Of a DNA stretch of 57,229 bases, positions 1 to 8,728 are shown piece after piece. How positions within the stretch are numbered: the first letter of the stretch is position 1; every line of letters begins with the position of its first letter. The notes under the pieces are model-generated. The model was not told the origin of the DNA and searched no databases. It saw nothing but the letters and a program-made list of their open reading frames with translations. The position numbers and the translations under genes are program-made. This DNA comes from Clostridiales bacterium GWD2_32_19 (lineage in GTDB: Bacteria > Bacillota > Clostridia > Lachnospirales > UBA12420): assembly GCA_001795385.1 (NCBI GenBank), contig MGOU01000026.1, positions 1 through 57,229 on the forward strand, in the 5' to 3' direction.

Positions 1-68
1 GTAAGAAGGATTCGAACCTTCGCGTACAGGAGTCAAAGTCCTGTGCCTTACCGCTTGGCGACTACCCA
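1..68 (-). tRNA. tRNA-Gln(TTG), 3' end cut by window edge
   Basis: Cloverleaf on the minus strand: 5' acceptor TGGGTAG, anticodon loop CTTTGAC (anticodon TTG, reads CAA), and a T-arm with TTCGAAT. The last three acceptor bases and the discriminator lie outside the window. It is the last gene of the five-tRNA array read leftward from the promoter at 653-681. Confidence 0.93.
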
Positions 69-87
69 CTGTATGATTTTTTAAAAG

Positions 88-162
88 GGTGAATAGTGGG
101 AGTTGAACCCACGACCTCTAGAACCACAATCTAGCGTTCTAACCAACTGAACTATACCCACC
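88..162 (-). tRNA. tRNA-His(GTG)
   Basis: Anticodon loop TTGTGGT gives anticodon GTG. An extra 5' G (G-1) faces C73, the identity element of tRNA-His. The acceptor stem GTGGGTA/TATTCAC pairs fully with two G-U pairs. CCA is not encoded. Confidence 0.95.
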
Positions 163-294
163 ATATCTATAACTAACATATAACAATAAATAAAATAACT
201 TTTCAGTGAGTATATTATATATATATTTAACCGATTAATTTCTTTTATTCTTTTAAATCGTTATATGTACTTATTAATTTTGTAATTGTTATAT

Positions 295-368
295 TGTGCC
301 TGGAGGGATTCGAACCCCCGACCCTCGCCTTAGAAGGGCGATGCTCTATCCAGCTGAGCTACAGACAC
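295..368 (-). tRNA. tRNA-Arg(TCT)
   Basis: Acceptor GTGTCTG pairs with CAGGCAC. The anticodon loop CTTCTAA gives anticodon TCT (reads AGA). D-arm and T-arm (GGTTCGAATCC) are standard. CCA is not encoded. Third gene of the array. Confidence 0.95.
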
Positions 369-401
369 AAATTAATTTACAAGTACAATTATGTAACTTG
401 A

Positions 402-472
402 AGCGGATGGCGGGAATCGAACCCGCATAATCAGCTTGGAAGGCTGAAGTTTTACCACTAAACTACATCCGC
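402..472 (-). tRNA. tRNA-Gly(TCC)
   Basis: Acceptor GCGGATG/CATCCGC is perfect. The anticodon loop CTTCCAA gives anticodon TCC (reads GGA). T-loop TTCGATT. CCA is not encoded. Second gene of the array. Confidence 0.95.
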
Positions 473-536
473 AAAATGTGTCTACTATATTATTATTTTT
501 GTAATCTTGTAAACTATCTTAAAGATCAAATATTTA

Positions 537-610
<74 letters not shown>

Positions 611-652
611 ATACTTTTTATCTCTAATACTTTTTCGTCAGCGACAAAAGTA

Positions 653-681
653 ATTATACAATATATTTGATAAGTTGTCAA
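653..681 (-). promoter_or_regulatory. Consensus sigma-A promoter of the tRNA array
   Basis: On the minus strand TTGACA (681-676) and TATAAT (658-653) are separated by exactly 17 bases, a perfect match to the housekeeping consensus, pointing at tRNA-Pro. No gene was found in the stretch between it and 880. Confidence 0.85.
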
Positions 682-879
682 CTGTTTTTTAATTATTTAA
701 GTGATAAAATCTACTTTTTTTTATTTTAGTATTAATTCATTAGTCTTAAAGGCCATACATATAATGATTTTCAGATAATTCTTTCTTTTTCTACTCTATG
801 ATTTTGCGCTACATATACCTTTGTACAGACTTTCTATAGTTTTCTCATTTCTTTCATCTGCTTTACTAATCCTTTTGAA

Positions 880-1143
880 TTATTCTTCGTCAAATATACA
901 AAACTCATTTACACCTGGTACTGCAAATTTCATTGCTTCCTGTCCTATTGCCTTAGCTATTATCATCATGTTTTCATGGTCTGATTTAAATGGTAATAGC
1001 GGCAGCAGTCCGTCTTCATTGTACTTATTTCGTAGTATTTGAATAGATTCTATTAACCTAACTGTATTATCTACTATTTCATCAAGTTCTTTAGTATATA
1101 TACTGCTTTTAGAAGAAAAATCTATCTTAATTCCTTTATTCAT
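880..1143 (-). CDS. Small hypothetical protein (87 aa)
   Basis: Not recognised. The predicted protein is soluble, acidic and probably helical, with no signal peptide or membrane segment. The ATG at 1143 is preferred because GAGGGG lies 8 bases upstream; an upstream in-frame GTG at 1152 would overlap that site. The gene stands alone, with the tRNA array downstream and tmRNA upstream in the same orientation. It could be a small regulator, but nothing in the sequence proves this. Confidence 0.6.
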   Translation of the reverse strand: MNKGIKIDFSSKSSIYTKELDEIVDNTVRLIESIQILRNKYNEDGLLPLLPFKSDHENMMIIAKAIGQEAMKFAVPGVNEFCIFDEE

Positions 1144-1226
1144 TAAAAACACCCCTCTATATATTATCTCAATTTTATTTGTTATATTATATCACTTGAG
1201 GGATATTTTTCAATAATAATGTAATT

Positions 1227-1300
1227 AAATGTGTAGTTTCGCGAGTGAACGGTATGAATTTTTTGACAAATTACCGTTTACTCGCAAAAATGGTGCATTT
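1227..1300. repeat. Imperfect inverted repeat of about 30-bp arms
   Basis: The core arms GCGAGTGAACGGTA and TACCGTTTACTCGC pair with one G-U. Pairing resumes outward (AAATG at one end, CATTT at the other) around an AT-rich loop. There is no T-run typical of a terminator. It could be a small MITE-like relic or an RNA hairpin; nothing else is seen in this gap. Confidence 0.6.
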
Positions 1301-1320
1301 AACTCTAACTTTTGAAACCT

Positions 1321-1349
1321 AAAAAACTCTATTATATAATCAGAGTTTT
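1321..1349 (-). terminator. Intrinsic terminator of tmRNA
   Basis: Minus-strand stem AAAACTCT/AGAGTTTT with a run of six T, starting 18 bases beyond the tmRNA 3' end. Confidence 0.75.
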
Positions 1350-1366
1350 ATTACATTTTTACATTA

Positions 1367-1715
1367 TGGAGATGGCGGGTATCGAACCCGCGTCCAAAGA
1401 TCTGTTACAGAGAGCTTCTACTATTATAGTCTTTAATTTAAGCTTCCCTTTGCCCTACGTCTAAAGACGGACTTAAGTCAAAAGTATCTCTAAATCTTAA
1501 AACTTATTCGAGAAGATAAGTTTTAGTTCCTCGCTTAACCGACGCTTTATCTCAAACTGCGAGACTGTAAGAGTAAAACGATACACGCCTAATTAGGCTG
1601 CGTATGCTAAATTATTGTCTGCGTTTAAATTTAGGTAGCAGTTTTTAACGTAGATCCACTAACTACGAATAGCTACTCCAAGCTCCACAATCCCTGTCGA
1701 AACCTTTACATCCCC
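1367..1715 (-). ncRNA. ssrA: tmRNA (transfer-messenger RNA)
   Basis: tmRNA rescues stalled ribosomes together with SmpB. The 5' end GGGGATGTAAAGG and the CGACAGGGAT segment are characteristic. The 3' end is tRNA-like with a T-arm (GGGTTCGATACCC) and an encoded CCA at 1369-1367. The tag reading frame runs 1622-1593 and encodes ADNNLAYAA followed by TAA, so the complete tag would be A-ADNNLAYAA. It lies just downstream of smpB, the usual arrangement. Exact 5' and 3' ends are by homology of the conserved termini. Confidence 0.95.
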
Positions 1716-1721
1716 TTATAG

Positions 1722-2180
1722 TCAGTATGAGTTCTTTTCACTCATTGCCTGCTTTATTCTCTTTTCTGAGTCACGTTTTGCTATGGTGTCTCTTTTGTCA
1801 TAAAGTTTCTTACCTTTTGCTATTGCTATTTCTATTTTTACATAGCATTTTTTGAGATATACTCTTGTAGGAACTATTGTGTATCCAGTTAATTTTGATG
1901 TGCCAATGAGTTTGTTTATTTCTTTTTTACTTAAAAGTAACTTTCTAGTTCTTACGGGATCTTTATTAAATATATTTCCCTTCTCATATGGCTTTATATT
2001 CATATTATATATATATACTTCGCCTTTGTCAACCCTTATATGACTTTCCTTTATACTACAATTTCCCATTCTCATCGATTTTACTTCTGTTCCCGCAAGA
2101 ACAAGACCCGCTTCAAATGTTTGTTCTATAAAATAATCATAGTATGCTTTTTTATTTTGAGCGATTGTTTTACTTTCCAT
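1722..2180 (-). CDS. smpB: SsrA-binding protein SmpB
   Basis: SmpB binds the tRNA-like domain of tmRNA and places it in the A site of stalled ribosomes. The 152-aa protein has the expected length. It shows the OB-fold landmarks [15 protein letters not shown] and [10 protein letters not shown], and a basic C-terminal tail. The ATG at 2180 is chosen because GGAG sits 8 bases upstream; a longer frame to 2201 lacks such a site. Its stop is only 6 bases from the tmRNA 5' end, so the two are probably cotranscribed. Confidence 0.95.
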   Translation of the reverse strand: MESKTIAQNKKAYYDYFIEQTFEAGLVLAGTEVKSMRMGNCSIKESHIRVDKGEVYIYNMNIKPYEKGNIFNKDPVRTRKLLLSKKEINKLIGTSKLTGYTIVPTRVYLKKCYVKIEIAIAKGKKLYDKRDTIAKRDSEKRIKQAMSEKNSY

Positions 2181-2252
2181 ATTCTCAACTCCATCCCACA
2201 ATGGTTAATAAAATCTTACCTTTGCTTCTCTTTTTAAATTTATAATGTCAAA

Positions 2253-4016
2253 TTATCCAACCACTGCTTTTAGTTTACTTATCATTTTGCTTGCCTCTGC
2301 TCTTGTAGCTGTATTTGCAGGCCTAAATGTTTTATCAGGATATCCACTGATTATATCATATTTCACAGCTATGTTCAATTCATTTACATATTTTATTTTG
2401 CTTGCATCATTAAATACAGTTGAAAAATTATCTACATTACTTTGTGTACCTTTTTTATATACTATTGCTCTAGCCGTTATAAATGCCATCTCTTCTCTTG
2501 ATATTTTACCATCTATATTAAGGTTTTTGTATCCTACTCCATAATCTTTTTCTGTTATTAGACCAATATCTTTAGCTGCTCCTAGATATCCGTCTCTTAT
2601 AAACCAGTTAGTAGAGTTTGCTTGCTTATATGATGTTAAATTTACTTTTAGGATTCTTAGCCCTAGTGCTAAGTATTCAGCTTTTGTAATACTGCTTTCT
2701 GGTTTATATGTACCATCAGAATAACCTTTTATAGTCCCAATGGCAACTAATTGTGTAATATATTTATATGCCCAATGTGTAGTTTTGGTATCTGAAAATA
2801 TTGAGTTTTCATTTCCATATATCTCTCCATTGTTTGCACTATATACTTGTTGTATACTACCATTTTTAGCAGCGGAAAAGTCTATTTTGTATTCATATGA
2901 TGAAAACATAAAGTTATCCTCATCCTTTATAAATAGTCTTATTAAATATTTCCCTTTATAATTTTCCATTATAACTCTTGCGCCACCATTAGGCTGTTCC
3001 ATCATATAACTACCTAAATATGCACTCATTTCTTCACCTGTTTTTGTAGTTTTAATCGGAACTGGAAAACTATTATCTCCCTCTGGATACATTACTAAAT
3101 TATATTCATATTTTCTATTATCTTTCACTTCATCCCATATTATTTTATATGATTTATATTTACTGAGTAATGTCTTTTCTTCAGCGAGTTGCAGTTTTGG
3201 TCTATTCGGTAATGTTGGCTGACCTAAACTAAACCCTGCAAGTCCTAGCCAGTACTGTTTCAGTCCATTTACTTCTATTGCGAGTGGTATGTCTAAGTTT
3301 TCTTGTGGAAGTAAATTAAATATATTTGATGCATACCTATAGTCAGATATATTATTTATTATTCTGTCTTTTACATCCATATAATCTACACTTCTTTTAG
3401 CAAGCGGCGAACCAAACAGCTGAACATAATCCTCTGCTGCTACCTCAGTAACATCCCATTTATGTTCGTAACTATCTTGGTATAAATCATCATAATATTT
3501 TATTTTTGAAAATTTTGTAAGACCTCTAGCTTTAGAATATCCTGTTTCTTTCCATTCAGAAAAATATTTATTCTCTTTTGTAACAAGATAGTACATTGTA
3601 AAGTGATGTCCATACTCGTGTGATAGAACTTTAGCTACCTCAGATAGCTGTGTATATGAATTCATATCAAATATTTCAATATAATTATTTCTCAAGTATG
3701 TATAGTTGTTTTTACTATCTACTTGTATTGATGGCTTATATAGCCCCGCTACTCCCTCTGGAGTGTCTGGATAAAAGTATACAGTATTTAAAAATGATAT
3801 TTCGTCTGACATAAAATTCTTTGAAAACTCAATATATATCTTTTCTAACTTTTCTTTTGTTCCCCAATTTTTAGAGAAGCTAACAAATTTAACCCCCATT
3901 GGAGTTTCATAGGTTACTATTGGTTTGCCATACTCTGTTCTTTGGTCTGCAAAAGAAACATTTATAAATAACAATAAAAACATTATATTTATAATAAATA
4001 TTTTCACTTTTTTCAT
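2253..4016 (-). CDS. Secreted SLH-domain protein with HExxH metallopeptidase motif
   Basis: The 587-aa protein begins with a signal peptide (basic MKK, then a hydrophobic stretch ending near VSFA). At about residues 135-145 it carries VLSHEYGHHF, a zincin HExxH zinc site. The C-terminal third holds SLH repeats: TTHWAYKYI with GYSDGTYKPES, a weaker middle copy, and IISGYPDKTFRP. These anchor proteins to secondary cell-wall polymers. It is therefore a wall-bound putative metallopeptidase. The third zinc ligand was not identified and the peptidase family is not assigned. The subtilisin at 41225 has related SLH repeats. RBS GAGGTGATGAC precedes the ATG. Confidence 0.85.
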   Translation of the reverse strand: MKKVKIFIINIMFLLLFINVSFADQRTEYGKPIVTYETPMGVKFVSFSKNWGTKEKLEKIYIEFSKNFMSDEISFLNTVYFYPDTPEGVAGLYKPSIQVDSKNNYTYLRNNYIEIFDMNSYTQLSEVAKVLSHEYGHHFTMYYLVTKENKYFSEWKETGYSKARGLTKFSKIKYYDDLYQDSYEHKWDVTEVAAEDYVQLFGSPLAKRSVDYMDVKDRIINNISDYRYASNIFNLLPQENLDIPLAIEVNGLKQYWLGLAGFSLGQPTLPNRPKLQLAEEKTLLSKYKSYKIIWDEVKDNRKYEYNLVMYPEGDNSFPVPIKTTKTGEEMSAYLGSYMMEQPNGGARVIMENYKGKYLIRLFIKDEDNFMFSSYEYKIDFSAAKNGSIQQVYSANNGEIYGNENSIFSDTKTTHWAYKYITQLVAIGTIKGYSDGTYKPESSITKAEYLALGLRILKVNLTSYKQANSTNWFIRDGYLGAAKDIGLITEKDYGVGYKNLNIDGKISREEMAFITARAIVYKKGTQSNVDNFSTVFNDASKIKYVNELNIAVKYDIISGYPDKTFRPANTATRAEASKMISKLKAVVG

Positions 4017-4152
4017 GTCATCACCTCGTAACTATAATTATTTGTGTACAATTTAAAATTATATTTAATATCATACAACTTATATAGTATACAACAAAAT
4101 TATTGAGAAACTATTACGATATTATTAAATCTTTGTAAATTTTATTTTTTTC

Positions 4153-4911
4153 TTAATAAGCAAATTTTTTTAATGCTTCTCTCAGTTCTTCCACATTAAA
4201 TATTGTATTAGCACATGGTCCATTTGGTGTCATATTTAATATTCCGTAGGTAGGAGCATTTTCCGTGTCAATAATACCTTCTATAAGGTCTCTTTCGCAA
4301 GCAATGGCAATTATAAATTTGGGCATTATATCTTTTATTTTCTTGCGCGCAGCTGTCCCACCATTTGCAACGAAAATGTTTATATTAAATTCCTTTTTGA
4401 TTTTATTTAATTCATTCATACCACATAGTCCACAATTTTTGCATAACTCTATATTTTCAGTCAATTTTATTTCGCATTTTGAGTTTTGAATGCAATGTGG
4501 AACAAGTATTAATATATCTTTAAGACTATTTTTTTTATCAAGACTTTCAACTGCAGTATTATTAACTTTGATAAAAAACCTTCTTATATATTTTTTATCA
4601 ATTTTCAAAAAATCTGCTAATGCAATTATTATGAAATATTCCATTTTATTTATTATCTTTATTTGAGTATAATTTAAAAAGTATAACTTTTGATTCTTGA
4701 AAATAAGAATCAAAAGCTGTGTTATAATAACAAAAATTAATGCAAACATCATAATCATAAGTGACATAAAATATAAAACAAATCCGTATATCGTTTCATT
4801 TCCTATATTTTTTAGGGTTGTAAAACAAATAACTACAACTAGAAAAATCATGAGAATCCATGTTGAAATATTTTTTAGTACTTTTACTTCATCCAATCTC
4901 TCTTTCTGCAA
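4153..4911 (-). CDS. DUF116 family membrane protein
   Basis: Two hydrophobic N-terminal segments (about residues 15-70) precede a cytoplasmic domain with PHCIQNSKC and CKNCGLCGM cysteine clusters, the signature of DUF116; the cysteines may bind metal or an iron-sulfur centre. Function unknown. A TTG start at 4911 is preferred over the TTG at 4932 because AAGGTG lies 6 bases before it, giving 252 aa. It diverges from the bPH2 gene at 5089, with a long hairpin between them. Confidence 0.8.
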   Translation of the reverse strand: MQKERLDEVKVLKNISTWILMIFLVVVICFTTLKNIGNETIYGFVLYFMSLMIMMFALIFVIITQLLILIFKNQKLYFLNYTQIKIINKMEYFIIIALADFLKIDKKYIRRFFIKVNNTAVESLDKKNSLKDILILVPHCIQNSKCEIKLTENIELCKNCGLCGMNELNKIKKEFNINIFVANGGTAARKKIKDIMPKFIIAIACERDLIEGIIDTENAPTYGILNMTPNGPCANTIFNVEELREALKKFAY

Positions 4912-4993
4912 ATTAATCACCTTAACTTTCAATTTTTATAACAATCATACTTATTTATTACCCTTAATTCTAAATATTATATAATTCTACACT

Positions 4994-5038
4994 CATTTAT
5001 AAAAAAATACAAGCTTTTGCTTGTATTTTTTATAAATG
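4994..5038. repeat. Long near-perfect hairpin between divergent genes
   Basis: Arms of 20-21 bases, identical apart from one bulged A, flank a TTTT loop, with AT-rich ends inside the stem. It resembles the long terminators elsewhere in the window but lies between two divergent genes, where no transcript should end. Confidence 0.7.
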
Positions 5039-5088
5039 CTATTGTATTTAAATTAGATATGTTGTAAAATATATTTCGAGGTGATATT

Positions 5089-5595
5089 ATGATTAAACAA
5101 AATGATGCCATATTTATTGGTAGACCTTCACGATCTTTAATATTAATTGAATTAATATTTATTGCAACTTTATTTGTATTATTATTTACTATGTTATTCT
5201 TCTTTAATCAATTTTTAAATATTCAAAAGAACTGGGATATATTTAATTATTTATGTTATTCATTACTTGGGTTTCTTTCATTATTTAGAATGATTAAAGT
5301 AATGATTAAAGTTTACTCTGTTCAATACACACTAACAGAGCAAGTGTTAGAAATAAAAACAGGATTATTAAACATCAGAACAGACATAATTCAACTTTAT
5401 CGTATAAAAGATATGTCCGATTTTCAACCATTCTTTTATAGATTTTATAACATTGGTGATATTTTGATTATTAGCACTGACATTTCACATCCTAATATGA
5501 CTTTATCCGCTATTGATGATTTTAAAGGTTTGAAAAATCAAATTAGAGAATTAGTAGAAAATACAAGAGGAAATGCTGTTTTAGAAACAATATAA
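5089..5595 (+). CDS. Membrane protein with bacterial PH (bPH2/YdbS-like) domain
   Basis: The 168-aa protein has two N-terminal membrane segments (about residues 18-65) followed by a bPH2 domain: LTEQVLEIKTGLLNIR, then QLYRIKDM and the GDILIISTD strand. This arrangement is known from YdbS/YdbT proteins, whose role at the membrane is poorly defined. RBS GAGGTG precedes the ATG by 6 bases. It is one of the few plus-strand genes here and ends in a strong hairpin shared with convergent motB. Confidence 0.75.
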   Translation: MIKQNDAIFIGRPSRSLILIELIFIATLFVLLFTMLFFFNQFLNIQKNWDIFNYLCYSLLGFLSLFRMIKVMIKVYSVQYTLTEQVLEIKTGLLNIRTDIIQLYRIKDMSDFQPFFYRFYNIGDILIISTDISHPNMTLSAIDDFKGLKNQIRELVENTRGNAVLETI

Positions 5596-5619
5596 AATGT
5601 CCACGCTTGTGGACATTTT
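5594..5619. terminator. Bidirectional terminator between bPH2 gene and motB
   Basis: Perfect 11-bp stem AAAATGTCCAC/GTGGACATTTT with a GCTT loop and T-rich flanks. It overlaps the motB stop codon. Confidence 0.85.
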
Positions 5620-6406
5620 ATTTTTTACTTTCTTGTAGTCTAGGTCCAGTCTCAGAAACTGATGGCGGTACTGATCCTAGGTAGCTACTATTTATAATAA
5701 CAATATTTACTCTTCTATTTTTAGCTTTATTTTCAGGTGTGGTATTTGGCACTTTAGGCCTAAACTCTCCATAACCTACCGCAAATATTCTTTCTGGGCT
5801 TATTCCAGCATTATCAACTAGAAATCTAACTACTGTTGTCGCTCTGTCTGCAGATAGTTCCCAATTTGTAGGAAAATGCACACTTCTAATATAATCGCTA
5901 TCTGTATGTCCTTCTATACTAATTTGATTTGCATACATTTCATTTATTATTCGCGATATACCTAAAACGATACCTTTAGAGCCCTCATTTATTCTTGCAC
6001 TTCCACTTTCAAACAGTATATTATCTGTTATAGATATAACTAATCCTCTTTCTTCTTTAGTTACTGAGACAAATCCTGTAAGATTGTTTTGTTTTATTAA
6101 TTCATTTACCTTATTTTCAATATTGGCCATTCGTTTTTTCTCTTCTTCTTCTGCAGCTTTCTTAGCTTTTTCTTGTGCTTCCATTTCTATTATAGCGGTT
6201 TTTTCATTTTCCATTTCTATCATACTTTCAGGCTTTTTTCCACCCATTACTTCACTAAGTGATTCTGATAACGCTGCGAACTTAGCTGTGTCTGCACTAC
6301 TCATAGCATAGAGTATGATAAAGAATATTAAAAGTAGATTCATCAAGTCAGCGTAAGTTAGTAGCCATCGTTCAGTACTATCTTTCTCAACTTTCTTTTT
6401 ACTCAT
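5618..6406 (-). CDS. motB: Flagellar motor stator protein MotB
   Basis: MotB forms the ion-conducting stator with MotA and binds peptidoglycan. The 262-aa protein has one N-terminal membrane helix containing TYADLMNLLL, whose Asp is the ion-binding residue. A charged linker follows, then an OmpA-like domain: IEGHTDSD, NWELSADRA and VGYGEFRP. It overlaps motA by four bases (ATGA), indicating translational coupling. Whether it uses H+ or Na+ cannot be decided here. Confidence 0.95.
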   Translation of the reverse strand: MSKKKVEKDSTERWLLTYADLMNLLLIFFIILYAMSSADTAKFAALSESLSEVMGGKKPESMIEMENEKTAIIEMEAQEKAKKAAEEEEKKRMANIENKVNELIKQNNLTGFVSVTKEERGLVISITDNILFESGSARINEGSKGIVLGISRIINEMYANQISIEGHTDSDYIRSVHFPTNWELSADRATTVVRFLVDNAGISPERIFAVGYGEFRPKVPNTTPENKAKNRRVNIVIINSSYLGSVPPSVSETGPRLQESKK

Positions 6407-7209
6407 TTACCTTCCTCCTTATCCTCTTCATTATTCTTTGATTTTTCAGTATGCTCTGTAAATGCTAAGCTTAATTTTTCTGCTATAATTCTTGGGTTTT
6501 CACCTGATTGTATAGATAGTACCCCTTCTACTACAAGTCTACCAATATTTTGTTCTTTTTCAGATTTTATCTTTATTCTTGTTGCGAAAGGTATATAAAA
6601 TACGTTTGCAAACATAACACCATACATAGTAGCTACGAATGCAACAGCTATGCTATGTGCAAGTGCATTTGTATCACTTCCCATATGAGATAGTATAGTT
6701 ACCATACCCATAACAGTACCTAAAACTCCCATAGTAGGTGAATATCCTCCAGCAGCTTCCCATATTTTCGCAGAGCTTTCATATTTAGATTCTACAAATT
6801 CTAATTCACTAAGTAATATTTCTTTTACTAACTCTTGATTTACACCATCAACAACAAGTTCAATACCTCTTTTTAGCAACTGGTTCTCTGCTGTCTGAAC
6901 CTCACCCTCAAGGCTTAGTAGTCCTTCTTTACGAGCTTTTTCTGATAAACTTACTATGTAATCTATTATTTCTTGTTCATTATATTCTTTTTTTGTAAAA
7001 ACTATTTTGAATGACCATACTAGTTTTTTCAATTCACTACTTGGAAAAGATAAAATAACAGCACCTATTGTACCACCGAAAACTATAGCTGCAGATGTAG
7101 GTTGTACTAAAGCAATAAATGCACCAAAATCATATTTTGCCTCCATTAAATATCCTAATAATATACCACCTAGGCCAATAGCTATCCCAATGATTGCACC
7201 TATATCCAT
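6403..7209 (-). CDS. motA: Flagellar motor stator protein MotA
   Basis: The 268-aa protein has four membrane segments and the MotA signature around SPTMGVLGTVMGM. A cytoplasmic loop between helices 2 and 3 contacts the rotor protein FliG. The ATG at 7209 is preferred: GAGGGG lies 7 bases upstream, and a longer frame to 7269 would run through the promoter and dyad. motAB stands alone without other flagellar genes nearby. Confidence 0.95.
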   Translation of the reverse strand: MDIGAIIGIAIGLGGILLGYLMEAKYDFGAFIALVQPTSAAIVFGGTIGAVILSFPSSELKKLVWSFKIVFTKKEYNEQEIIDYIVSLSEKARKEGLLSLEGEVQTAENQLLKRGIELVVDGVNQELVKEILLSELEFVESKYESSAKIWEAAGGYSPTMGVLGTVMGMVTILSHMGSDTNALAHSIAVAFVATMYGVMFANVFYIPFATRIKIKSEKEQNIGRLVVEGVLSIQSGENPRIIAEKLSLAFTEHTEKSKNNEEDKEEGK

Positions 7210-7229
7210 ATATTCACCCCTCAAAATTA

Positions 7230-7277
7230 AATGTACAGTGTATACCACCGTCCTATGATAAGTATACACTGTACATT
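7230..7277. promoter_or_regulatory. Perfect 16-bp inverted repeat overlapping the motAB promoter
   Basis: AATGTACAGTGTATAC (7230-7245) is the exact reverse complement of 7262-7277, with a 16-base spacer. The upstream arm covers the -10 box and the promoter spacer; the other lies in the leader. This is the geometry of a repressor operator. Each arm also contains TGTACA and GTATAC palindromes. Confidence 0.75.
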
Positions 7278-7289
7278 TTCAAAAGTCAA
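7261..7289 (-). promoter_or_regulatory. Sigma-A type promoter of motAB
   Basis: On the minus strand TTGACT (7289-7284), a 17-base spacer and TATACT (7266-7261) closely match the housekeeping consensus. No SigD (TAAA/CCGATAT) motif was seen. The start site would fall inside the dyad spacer. Confidence 0.75.
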
Positions 7290-7316
7290 TATTTTACGAC
7301 AAAAGTTTTTATCAAA

Positions 7317-8427
7317 TTACAATTTTACTTTCCAATTTAGATATTGATTTATAAATATATCTATTTCGCCATCCATAACGGCATTTACATTGCCTGTTTC
7401 TGTATTTGTTCTATGATCTTTTACCATAGTATACGGGCAGAAAACATAAGAACGTATCTGACTTCCCCATGATATGTCAGATAGCTCACCTTGGATATTT
7501 TTTATCTTCATTTCATTTTCTTCTTCTTGTCTTTCATAAAGTTTTGCTTTTAGCATTTTCATTGCTCTATCTTTATTTTTATGTTGTGATCTTTCATTTT
7601 GGCATTGAACTACTATTCCAGTAGGAATATGTGTTATACGTATTGCCGAGTCTGTTTTATTTATATGCTGTCCGCCTGCTCCACTGGCTCTATATGTATC
7701 TATTCTGATATCATCGTCTTTTATATCTATATTTACATCATCATTTATTTCTGGCATAACATCACATGATGCAAAAGAAGTATGACGTCTACCACCTGAG
7801 TCAAATGGAGATATTCTAATCAATCTATGTACACCCTTCTCACCTTTAAGGTATCCATAGACATTTTCTCCATTTATTTGTACAGTTACTGACTTTATTC
7901 CCGCCTCGTCACCTTCTAGGTAGTCGAGTATTTCAGTTTTATAGCCCTTTTTTTCTGCCCATCTTGAGTACATTCTAAACAACATTTCTACCCAATCACA
8001 AGCTTCCGTCCCACCTGCGCCAGAGTGTAGCGTAATTATTGCATTACTTTTATCATATTCACCATATAAAAGTGTGTTAAGACGTATTTCTTCAAAGTCA
8101 TTTAAAAATTTCTTATACCCTTCCTTTATTTCTGGTACCAAACTCGCATCATTTTCTTCTATTGCCATCCCTATTAAAATATCTAGGTCTTCAAATTCAC
8201 CACTCAACTTATAAAATGTTGCTACTTTATCTTTTGTTTGCTTCATTTTTTGCAACACTTCTTGTCCTTTATCTGGTTCATTCCAAAAATCAGGATTCAT
8301 TATTATTTCTTCCATGTCCTTTGTTTTTTCTTCTAAGTTCGCAATGTCAAAGTGACTCCTTAAGCTCTTTTAATCTTGCATCATACACTTTAAGCTCTTG
8401 TTTTATTTCTTCCAAATCAATCATCAT
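7317..8427 (-). CDS. prfB: Peptide chain release factor 2, with programmed +1 frameshift
   Basis: RF2 releases peptides at UGA and UAA. The main frame (7317 to about 8351) carries GGQ within SGAGGQHINKTDSA and the stop-recognition region. The short first frame starts at ATG 8427 (MMIDLEEIKQEL...) and ends at an in-frame TGA within CTTTGAC at 8352-8346. Shifting +1 there joins it to DIANLEEKTKDMEE. RF2 level thus autoregulates its own synthesis. The gene follows secA, as in Bacillus, but a 164-bp repeat sits between them. Confidence 0.95.
8346..8362 (-). other. RF2 programmed frameshift site
   Basis: AAGGAG (8362-8357) stands three bases before CTTTGAC (8352-8346), the conserved layout of internal Shine-Dalgarno, slippery CTT and TGA stop followed by C. 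Confidence 0.95.
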
Positions 8428-8453
8428 ACATTTCACCAAACCTTTTCATTTAT

Positions 8454-8617
8454 ATGAATCTCCCCACGGCAAGCCGACGGAGTACCATGTTGTCATTGCG
8501 AGCGTTTTTTGCGAAGCAATCTCATCTTTCAAAAACGAGATTGCTTCGTCGAAAGAACCTCCTCGCAATGACAAGAACGCGGCAAGCCGACGGGGAATTA
8601 AACCCAAAGAGATTAAA
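8454..8617. repeat. 164-bp dispersed repeat, copy A
   Basis: 157 of 164 bases are identical to 54706-54869 in the same orientation. It contains a palindromic core (GTCATTGCGAG ... CTCGCAATGAC, with GCAATCTC/GAGATTGC inside) and AAGCCGACGG at both ends. It lies between secA and prfB. Small palindromic repeats with this core are widespread in bacterial genomes. No coding capacity is evident. Confidence 0.85.
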
Positions 8618-8728
8618 TATGGACAACATATAATGTGCCCTTATAAAAACTCCCCTCTCCCTACAAAAAAGGAAGAAGGGACCTATTCTTAATCTTTTAC
8701 TCGTCATTAGTTATGTCATCTTACGGTC

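Noticed and set aside
7210-7269. Extended MotA start at 7269
   Set aside because: The extension would encode the -10 box and dyad; a good ribosome site precedes ATG 7209.
8319-8427. prfB as a broken gene
   Set aside because: The in-frame TGA lies in the conserved CTTTGAC with an upstream AAGGAG, the normal RF2 autoregulatory frameshift.
8522-8707. Open frame of 61 codons on the minus strand
   Set aside because: It lies inside the dispersed repeat, has no ribosome site, and copy B does not keep a matching gene.
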